A stretch of DNA of 11,162 bases from contig JAJECB010000086.1 in assembly GCA_022822245.1 (NCBI GenBank), forward strand, positions 1 through 11,162, written 5' to 3'. The notes below the pieces were generated by a model. That model was given only the letters and a program-made list of their open reading frames with translations, ran no database searches and had not been told where the DNA came from. Source of the DNA: Gammaproteobacteria bacterium. Lineage in GTDB: Bacteria; Pseudomonadota; Gammaproteobacteria; HK1. The translations under genes and the position numbers were made by a program. Shown here piece after piece: positions 6,021 to 11,162 of this stretch. Position 1 is the stretch's first letter. Each line of letters opens with the position of its first letter.

Positions 6021-8014
6021 AGTCCGCGCCGCTGCCCCGGATCGTCCTCGTCCAGATGGAGGTCGAGCCCGGCCGCCCAGACCGGAACGTCGAGCGCATG
6101 CTCGAGCGCATCGAGCGCCACCGGGACGAGGCCGAGGTGGTCGTGTTCTCGGAGATGTGCGTTCCGGGCTACCTCATCGGGGATGCCTGGGAGATCGACG
6201 CCCTCGCCACCGACTTCGCGAGCTGGAGCGATACGGTGCGCGAGGCGAGCGCTGGACTTACGGTGCTCTTCGGCAACGTCGCGGTCGATCCCGCCCGCCT
6301 GAGCGAGGACGGACGGATTCGCAAGTTCAACGCGGTCTGGGTCTGCCACGACGGTGAATACGTTCGGCGTTCCGGCTTGCCGGCGGAGCTTCCGTGCGGC
6401 GTCCACCCGAAGACCCTGCATCCGAACTACCGGTTCTTCGACGACGACCGGCACTTCCATTCCGTGCGCAAGCTCGCGGCGGAGCACGGCCGGCCCGTCG
6501 TCGACTGGACGGTGCCCTACGAGGTGCCCCGCCGCGGCGGCGGCACGTTCCGCTTCGGGGTGCAGGTCTGCGAGGACGTCTGGTGCCAGGACTATGCAGG
6601 CGAGGACGGGGTGCTCGACACGGTGGCGATGTGGCGGCGGAACGGGGCCGAGGCGGTGTTCAACCTCTCCGCGTCGCCGTGGACCTGGGAGAAGAACGAG
6701 AAGCGCCATCGCACGGTACGCGAGGTCCTCGCCCGCTCCCCGCTTCCGTTCTTCTACGTGAACCAGGTGGGCGCCCAGAACAATGGCAAGAACGTGCTCG
6801 TCTTCGACGGCGACACGACCGCCTACGCGCCGGACGGTCGGGTGGTCGGCAGGCTCCCCGCGTGGAAGGAAGGCGAGCTGCGGGTGGGGGGAACGCCGGA
6901 CGCGGCTCCGGCCGCGTCACGACGCGAGACCGACGTTCGGCCCGTGCCCGGCGTCGCGCTCGCGGCGCGGCCGGCGCGGGCTCGTGAGCTCGACGCCATC
7001 TTGAACGCGCTCTCCACCGGCCTCCGCCACCTCGACAGCTTGCGGGGCGGCGACGCGCGGTTCCTGGTGGGGGTGAGCGGCGGGGTCGACTCGAGCCTCG
7101 TGACCGCCCTTCTCGCCCGCGTCCTCGGTCCGGAGCGGGTGCTCGCGGTGAACATGCCGACCCGCTTCAACTCCGATCTCACCCGCAACAACGCGCACGA
7201 GCTCTGCGCGCGCCTCGGGGTGGACTACCTCGTGTGCCCGATCGAGGATCTGTACGAACGCGTGGCGGGGATCGTGCGTGGCGCCCGGTTCGCCGCCTGC
7301 GACGGGGACTACACGACCCTGGTGGACGAGAACGTGCAGGCCCGCATCCGGGGCGCGGACGTCCTCGCCGGCCTTGCGGCGAAGTTCGGGGCCGTCTTCA
7401 CCAACAACGGCAACAAGACGGAGACCGCTCTCGGGTACGCCACCCTGTACGGCGACGTGAACGGCGCGATCGCGCCGATCGCCGACCTCTACAAGACCGA
7501 CGTGTTCGCGCTCGCCCGACACCTCAACGAGACCGTGTTCGAGGGCGAGGTGATCCCCGCCAACCTCTACGACGGCTCCACCGTGCCGAGCGCGGAGCTC
7601 TCCGGTGCGCAGGACGTGACAAAGGGGCTCGGCGACCCCATCCGCTACGGATACCACGACGCGGTGCTGCGGCAGATGATCGAATATCGTCATCATCTGG
7701 TTGAATTCCTTGAATGGATGCTGGAAGGTAGCTTCTTCGAGCGTATCGGATGGGACGGCTCGGACGGTTCCCTCGACGACTTCGCGGGAGCGGAGGAGTG
7801 GATCGCGGACCTCGAGTGGATCGACCGGCAGCTCCGGGTGAACTATTTCAAGCGCATCCAGGCCCCCCCGATCATCGTGGTGAGCAAGCGGGCGTTCGGC
7901 TTCGATCTGCGCGAGTCGCAGGGGACGGAGTACCGGCCGCGCCGCTACGCGGCCCTGCGCGCGGAGGCGACCCGGATCGACTTCACGACGGCGCTCCGGC
8001 GGGCCGCCGCCTGA
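6017..8014 (+). CDS. nadE: Glutamine-dependent NAD+ synthetase
   Basis: A 665-residue two-domain enzyme making NAD+ from deamido-NAD+, ATP and glutamine-derived ammonia in the cytoplasm. The N-terminal nitrilase-type glutaminase domain (about 7-290) has a complete Glu-Lys-Cys triad: Glu46 (VVFSEMCVPGY), Lys132 (HPKTLHPNYRFFDD) and Cys185 (GVQVCEDVW). The C-terminal synthetase domain (about 320-660) has the PP-loop SGGVDSS (354-360), ENVQARIR (438-445), NNGNKTE (463-469) and YGDVNGAIAPIADLYKT (478-494). The sequence resembles the long (about 640-660 residue) NadE type I associate with Bacillota and some other lineages more than the shorter alphaproteobacterial form; that is recollection, not a search. 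The start ATG overlaps the upstream stop (ATGA) and has no clear Shine-Dalgarno sequence of its own. Codons for about residues 555-580 are much AT-richer than the rest. Confidence 0.93.
   Translation: MKSAPLPRIVLVQMEVEPGRPDRNVERMLERIERHRDEAEVVVFSEMCVPGYLIGDAWEIDALATDFASWSDTVREASAGLTVLFGNVAVDPARLSEDGRIRKFNAVWVCHDGEYVRRSGLPAELPCGVHPKTLHPNYRFFDDDRHFHSVRKLAAEHGRPVVDWTVPYEVPRRGGGTFRFGVQVCEDVWCQDYAGEDGVLDTVAMWRRNGAEAVFNLSASPWTWEKNEKRHRTVREVLARSPLPFFYVNQVGAQNNGKNVLVFDGDTTAYAPDGRVVGRLPAWKEGELRVGGTPDAAPAASRRETDVRPVPGVALAARPARARELDAILNALSTGLRHLDSLRGGDARFLVGVSGGVDSSLVTALLARVLGPERVLAVNMPTRFNSDLTRNNAHELCARLGVDYLVCPIEDLYERVAGIVRGARFAACDGDYTTLVDENVQARIRGADVLAGLAAKFGAVFTNNGNKTETALGYATLYGDVNGAIAPIADLYKTDVFALARHLNETVFEGEVIPANLYDGSTVPSAELSGAQDVTKGLGDPIRYGYHDAVLRQMIEYRHHLVEFLEWMLEGSFFERIGWDGSDGSLDDFAGAEEWIADLEWIDRQLRVNYFKRIQAPPIIVVSKRAFGFDLRESQGTEYRPRRYAALRAEATRIDFTTALRRAAA
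7680..7748 (+). other. AT-rich compositional patch inside nadE
   Basis: The 60 bases 7681-7740 are 43% G+C by count (26 of 60), against roughly 70% on both sides. The codons here (GAA, TAT, CGT, CAT, GTT, CTT, GGT) are mostly ones rarely used elsewhere in the window. The reading frame is intact and encodes a plausible NadE helix around EYRHHLVEFLEWML. Confidence 0.7.
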
Positions 8015-8072
8015 GCATCCGGAGACCTCGCCCTTACCCCATTTTCGCGCCGCCGGCCCCCGAAGCGCCGGG

Positions 8073-8097
8073 CGGTCAATTGCCCGACGGTCAATTG
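8073..8097. repeat. Two 10-bp direct repeats CGGTCAATTG upstream of the M20 peptidase gene
   Basis: CGGTCAATTG occurs exactly at 8073-8082 and 8088-8097, 15 bp apart start to start (about one and a half helical turns). Each copy contains the palindrome CAATTG. They sit in the 125-bp gap after nadE, in a noticeably AT-richer stretch 43 bp before the proposed ATG at 8140. The position suits an operator or promoter element, but no convincing -35/-10 pair is visible. If translation instead starts at an in-frame TTG (8081 or 8095) they would be partly coding. Confidence 0.45.
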
Positions 8098-8139
8098 ATA
8101 GACTGGCGTTCCATCGCGCCTCGCACCGGAACGCACGCA

Positions 8140-9366
8140 ATGGCACGCCCCGACCACCCACGCCCGCCCGCCGCCCCCGATCGATCCCGCCCGTCCGCTC
8201 CGGATCGATCCCCCCCACTCGCCCTGGAGGGGGGCCGCAACGAGCCTCGTGTCGACGCCGACGAGATCCTGGAGGCGATCCTCGACTGGGTCCGGATCGA
8301 GTCGCCCTCCCACGATGGGGCGGCGGTCAACCGGATGGTCGACCACGTCGAGTCGGCCATGCGGCCCCTCACCTCCCGCGTCGAGCGTACCCCGGGCCGG
8401 GACGGTTTCGGCGACATCCTCGCCGCGCGCAGCGAGTGGGGCGGGGAGGGCCCCGGGATCCTCGTGCTGAGCCACCTCGATACCGTCCATCCCAACGGAA
8501 CCATCGAGGAGGTCCTCCCCGTCCGCCGCGAGGGCGACCGGGTCTACGGCCCCGGCATCTACGACATGAAGGGCGGGGCCTGCCTCGCCTGGTACGCGTT
8601 CCGCCACCTCGTGCGGAGCGGCCGCGCGACCCCGCTCCCCGTCACCTTCCTGTTCGTGCCGGAGGAGGAGGTGGGGAGCCCCACGTCGCGTGCGGTCATC
8701 GAGGAGGCGGCGCGGGCCAACCGCTACGTCCTCGTCACCGAGCCGGCCCGCGACGGCGGGCGCATCGTCACCGCCCGCAAGGGCGTCGCGATCTTCGAGA
8801 TGAGGACGATCGGGCGTCCGTCCCACGCGGGCGTACGGCACCAGGACGGCCGGAGCGCGATCCGCGAGATGGCCCGGCAGATCCTGCGCCTCGAGGAGAT
8901 GACCGACTACGACCGCGGGGTGACCCTGAACGTGGGGGTCGTCGCGGGGGGGACGGGCTCGAATGTGGTGCCGGCCGAGTGTCGGGCGGAGATCGACATG
9001 CGGGTCCCGAACGCGGAGGTCGGGGAGGAGATGTGCGCCCGGATCCTCGGTCTCGCCGCGTTCGATCCGGACGTCGCACTGGAGGTGACCGGCGGCATGA
9101 ACCGCCCTCCCTACGAGAAGAGCCCGGAGATCGAGGCCCTCTTCGAGCACGCGAAGGATCTGGCGGCGGAGATCGGCTTCGACCTCGGAGACGTCAAGAC
9201 CGGCGGCGGGAGCGACGGCAACTTCACCGCCGCCCTCGGGGTGCCGACCCTCGACGGGCTCGGAGTGGACGGGCACGGGGCGCACAGCCACGACGAGCAC
9301 CTGCTCTTCTCGTCTCTCGAGCCCCGGGCCCGGCTCATGCTGCGGCTCCTCGAAACTCTCGAGTGA
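8140..9366 (+). CDS. M20-family zinc metallopeptidase, carboxypeptidase G2-like
   Basis: A 408-residue hydrolase of the M20 peptidase family, which removes C-terminal amino acids or N-acyl groups using two zinc ions. The expected residues are present: His112 and Asp114 in SHLDTVH, bridging Asp142 in GIYDMKGG, catalytic Glu176 and ligand Glu177 in PEEEVGS, Glu201 in VTEPA, and His382 in GAHSHDEH. The dimerisation-domain His229 is in GRPSHAG. TGGGSDGN (354-361) is also typical. The closest type by eye is carboxypeptidase G2 (glutamate carboxypeptidase); the substrate cannot be fixed from sequence. The first 38 or so residues are Pro/Arg/Asp low complexity, encoded partly by two GATCGATCCC repeats (8179-8188, 8203-8212), and are not part of the fold. 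No signal peptide is evident. No clear ribosome site precedes ATG 8140, so the start is uncertain. The stop overlaps the next ATG by one base. Confidence 0.92.
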   Translation: MARPDHPRPPAAPDRSRPSAPDRSPPLALEGGRNEPRVDADEILEAILDWVRIESPSHDGAAVNRMVDHVESAMRPLTSRVERTPGRDGFGDILAARSEWGGEGPGILVLSHLDTVHPNGTIEEVLPVRREGDRVYGPGIYDMKGGACLAWYAFRHLVRSGRATPLPVTFLFVPEEEVGSPTSRAVIEEAARANRYVLVTEPARDGGRIVTARKGVAIFEMRTIGRPSHAGVRHQDGRSAIREMARQILRLEEMTDYDRGVTLNVGVVAGGTGSNVVPAECRAEIDMRVPNAEVGEEMCARILGLAAFDPDVALEVTGGMNRPPYEKSPEIEALFEHAKDLAAEIGFDLGDVKTGGGSDGNFTAALGVPTLDGLGVDGHGAHSHDEHLLFSSLEPRARLMLRLLETLE

Positions 9367-10550
9367 TGGCGGCCGAGGCGCGCTACACGCTCCGCACCGT
9401 CAACGACATCGCGGAGGTTCCGGCCGCCGACTGGAACGCGTGTGCGCAACCGCCCGGCGTCCCCCTCAATCCCTTCATCGGCCACGCCTTCCTGCACGCG
9501 CTGGAGGCGAGCGGATCGGTCCACCCGAGGACCGGCTGGCTTCCCTGCCACGCGGTCCTCGAGGACCGGGACGATGCGGTGGTGGGCCTCGCTCCCCTTT
9601 ACGTCAAGGGGCACTCCCAGGGCGAGTACGTCTTCGATCACGGGTGGGCGGAGGCCTTCGAGCACGCCGGCGGGCGCTACTACCCGAAGCTCCTCGGAGC
9701 GGTCCCGTTCACCCCCGCCGCCGGACGGCGGCTGCTGGTGCGGCCGGAGGCCGAGCGGGCAGATCACGAGGTCGAGACCCACCTCGTCGCGGGGTGTGTC
9801 GAGATCGCTCGCCAGTTCGATGTCTCCTCGCTGCACTTCAACTTCCTCGAGACGGACCAGTGGGAGCGGCTCGCCGCGCTCGGCTTTCTCCGGCGCACCG
9901 ACCAGCAGTTCCACTGGGAGAACGACGGATACGCGAGCTTCGACGACTTCCTCGGACGGCTGAGCTCCAAGAAGCGCAAGAACCTCAGACGCGAGCGGCG
10001 CATCGCGCTCGAGAACGGCATCGAGGTGGAGTGGGTGACCGGCTCGGACCTGCGCGAGCACCACTTCGACGCGTTCCACGAGTTCTATCTCGACACGGGG
10101 AGCCGGAAGTGGGGTCGGCCATACCTCAACCGCCGCTTCTTCGGGCTCGTCGGAGAGACCCTCGCGGACCGGACCCTGCTCGTGATGTGCCGGCGCGCCG
10201 GCCGCTACATCGCCGGCGCCCTCAACTTCATCGGCGGCGACACCCTGTACGGCCGCAACTGGGGGTGCATCGAGGACCACCCCATGCTGCACTTCGAGGC
10301 GTGCTACTACCAGGCCATCGAGTTCGCGATCGCGCGCGGGCTTCGCTACGTCGAGGCCGGTGCGCAGGGCCCGCACAAGATCGCTCGGGGCTACCTGCCG
10401 CGGCGGACCCACAGCGCGCACTGGATCGCCCACGAGGGCCTCCGCGACGCGGTCGCGCGCTATCTCGTGCGCGAGCGCCACCTCGTCGCCGAGTCGATGG
10501 AGGTGGTCGCCTCCCACTCCCCCTTCCGGCGGCAGGACTCCGCCGGCTGA
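9366..10550 (+). CDS. COG3146/DUF482 (FemAB-like) predicted N-acyltransferase
   Basis: A 394-residue cytoplasmic protein of the COG3146 family (FemAB_like, PF04339 as I recall), a GNAT-fold family annotated as a predicted N-acyltransferase. The family signature runs through the whole protein: NPFIGHAFLHALEASGSV (35-52), RTGWLP (55-60), YVFDHGWAEAFEHAGGRYYPKL (88-109), VPFTPAAGRRLL (113-124), LHFNFLE in the middle, then RKNLRRERR, FYLDTGSRKWGRPYLNRRFF, and near the end VEAGAQGPHKIARGYLP. The length matches the usual 380-400. Despite the FemAB resemblance there is no direct evidence of a peptidoglycan role, and the acceptor is unknown. Its ATG shares one base with the peptidase stop (TGATG) and has no Shine-Dalgarno sequence of its own, so translation is probably coupled to the M20 gene. 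Confidence 0.87.
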   Translation: MAAEARYTLRTVNDIAEVPAADWNACAQPPGVPLNPFIGHAFLHALEASGSVHPRTGWLPCHAVLEDRDDAVVGLAPLYVKGHSQGEYVFDHGWAEAFEHAGGRYYPKLLGAVPFTPAAGRRLLVRPEAERADHEVETHLVAGCVEIARQFDVSSLHFNFLETDQWERLAALGFLRRTDQQFHWENDGYASFDDFLGRLSSKKRKNLRRERRIALENGIEVEWVTGSDLREHHFDAFHEFYLDTGSRKWGRPYLNRRFFGLVGETLADRTLLVMCRRAGRYIAGALNFIGGDTLYGRNWGCIEDHPMLHFEACYYQAIEFAIARGLRYVEAGAQGPHKIARGYLPRRTHSAHWIAHEGLRDAVARYLVRERHLVAESMEVVASHSPFRRQDSAG

Positions 10551-10591
10551 GCGCCGCGGGTGATCGTGGCCCCGAGGCGCGCGGCGGGATG

Positions 10592-10607
10592 CGCCGGCGA
10601 ACCGGCG
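10592..10607. terminator. Candidate bidirectional stem-loop between convergent genes
   Basis: The perfect stem CGCCGG/CCGGCG closes a CGAA tetraloop in the 89-bp gap between the acyltransferase stop (10550) and the VOC stop (10640, opposite strand). Its position suits a shared terminator. There is no T-tract on either side, so support is positional only. Confidence 0.35.
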
Positions 10608-10639
10608 ACGTGTCCCGGCCCCGGATGGGTGCCGCTCAG

Positions 10640-11089
10640 CTACTCCGGATCGAGCGCGAAGTACCGGGCGAGCACGGGGGGCATCGCGTCCGCGTCGATC
10701 TGGAAGAGCTCGAGCAGGACCCCGTCCGGCGCCGCGCACATGATGTAGCGCCACGCGCCGAACTCGCGGACCCCCGAGCGGAACGGCACCCCCTCGGCCA
10801 CGAGCCGCCGGTGCAGGGCGGGGAGGTCGTCGGTCTGGATTCCGACGTGGTGCCAGGCGCCGCCGGGCGCCCCCCGGGGCGGCTGGTCGTAGAGGTGGAG
10901 CCGGCCCGTTCCGACCTGGAGGAAGACGTTGCGGGCGCCGCCGAAGTCCCCGTCGAAGACGACCTCGCCGCCGAGCTTGTCGCGCCACCACGCGACGGTG
11001 GCCTCGATGTCGCTCGCGAATACGTGGACGTGGTGGAGGTGGACGGCGGCTCGCGGCTCCGCGCCCGGCGGGCGGTGGTTTCGGGGCAT
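10640..11089 (-). CDS. VOC-family protein (glyoxalase/bleomycin resistance/dioxygenase superfamily)
   Basis: A 149-residue single-polypeptide vicinal-oxygen-chelate protein with two beta-alpha-beta-beta-beta modules. Module one starts at HLHHVHVFASDIEATVAWWRDKLG (17-40) and module two at WHHVGIQTDDLPAL (79-92). Candidate metal ligands are His20 or His22, His81 and Glu127 (GVLLELFQ), the usual two-His/one-Glu pattern. The segments GDFGGARNVFLQVG (47-60) and LHLYDQPP (64-71) mark a widespread uncharacterised subgroup often labelled lactoylglutathione lyase-like. Its size is too small for a classical two-domain extradiol dioxygenase, and the substrate is unknown. It is convergent with the acyltransferase and probably has its own promoter within 11090-11162, where nothing definite is recognisable. 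Start ATG at 11089 is the natural one; only about a dozen variable residues precede the fold. Confidence 0.88.
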   Translation of the reverse strand: MPRNHRPPGAEPRAAVHLHHVHVFASDIEATVAWWRDKLGGEVVFDGDFGGARNVFLQVGTGRLHLYDQPPRGAPGGAWHHVGIQTDDLPALHRRLVAEGVPFRSGVREFGAWRYIMCAAPDGVLLELFQIDADAMPPVLARYFALDPE

Positions 11090-11162
11090 GGCGCGCTTTC
11101 GGGGGGTCGGTTGCGGGGCGTGATAGCGTAGCGGCTCGATGACCGGTCGTCGCGGCGGCGCT

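Noticed and set aside
4790..8014. A continuous 1074-codon plus-strand frame that could be read as an N-terminal fusion to NAD synthetase
   Set aside because: The first 409 codons are an Arg/Pro/Gly-rich +1 shadow of the HpaB-like gene. NadE homology begins only at ATG 6017.
8050..8075. Imperfect GC hairpin after nadE as a terminator
   Set aside because: The stem is bulged and no T-tract follows; such pairings are common by chance at this GC content.
9111..10991. Long minus-strand ORF (626 codons) under the acyltransferase and VOC genes
   Set aside because: Composition is typical of antisense shadows in GC-rich DNA, it overlaps two well-supported genes, and it shows no recognisable domain.
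4521..11089. A single catabolic system of oxygenase, amide hydrolase and VOC dioxygenase fed by the Aap transporter
   Set aside because: The genes are split into separate transcription units, the VOC protein is on the other strand and too short for a classical ring-cleavage enzyme, and no flavin reductase or regulator is present. The link would be speculation.
11139..11162. Possible start (ATG, then ACC GGT CGT) of a divergent plus-strand gene at the window edge
   Set aside because: Only eight codons are visible and there is no clear ribosome binding site, so it cannot be supported.

Overview
The window is very GC-rich (roughly 68-70% by eye) and gene-dense. It looks like a chromosomal segment of a proteobacterium, probably an alphaproteobacterium. 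The best clue is a complete-order general L-amino-acid ABC transporter operon (aapJ-aapQ-aapM-aapP, also called bztABCD), which is typical of rhizobia, Rhodobacter and their relatives but also occurs in some Gammaproteobacteria. The taxonomic call is an inference, not a measurement.

Layout: (1) 2-4166, plus strand: the C-terminal 205 residues of the periplasmic binding protein AapJ (its start lies outside the window), the two permeases AapQ and AapM, and the ATPase AapP. The spacer between aapJ and aapQ is extremely GC-rich and carries what looks like a degraded 101-bp tandem copy of the aapQ start region. (2) 4167-4520: a large inverted repeat with alternative pairings, a tRNA-Ser(CGA) gene with a plausible promoter of its own, then a GC hairpin in front of the next gene. 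(3) 4521-8014, plus strand: a flavin-dependent monooxygenase of the HpaB (4-hydroxyphenylacetate 3-hydroxylase) family, overlapping by ATGA with a glutamine-dependent NAD+ synthetase. (4) 8140-10550, plus strand: an M20 zinc peptidase of the carboxypeptidase-G2 type, overlapping by one base with a COG3146/DUF482 (FemAB-like) predicted N-acyltransferase. (5) 10640-11089, minus strand: a single-domain VOC (glyoxalase/dioxygenase superfamily) protein, convergent with the acyltransferase.

Functionally, the first block imports amino acids in an ATP-dependent way. The remaining genes form two translationally coupled pairs (oxygenase-NAD synthetase and peptidase-acyltransferase), and I cannot show that they act in one pathway. 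No mobile element, CRISPR array, phage gene or toxin-antitoxin pair is visible. I see no clear new multi-gene system. The observations most worth checking are the apparent Tyr/His exchange at the substrate-binding positions of the HpaB-like protein, the 101-bp near-duplication ahead of aapQ, a sharply AT-richer patch inside nadE, and the alternative-hairpin element after aapP.
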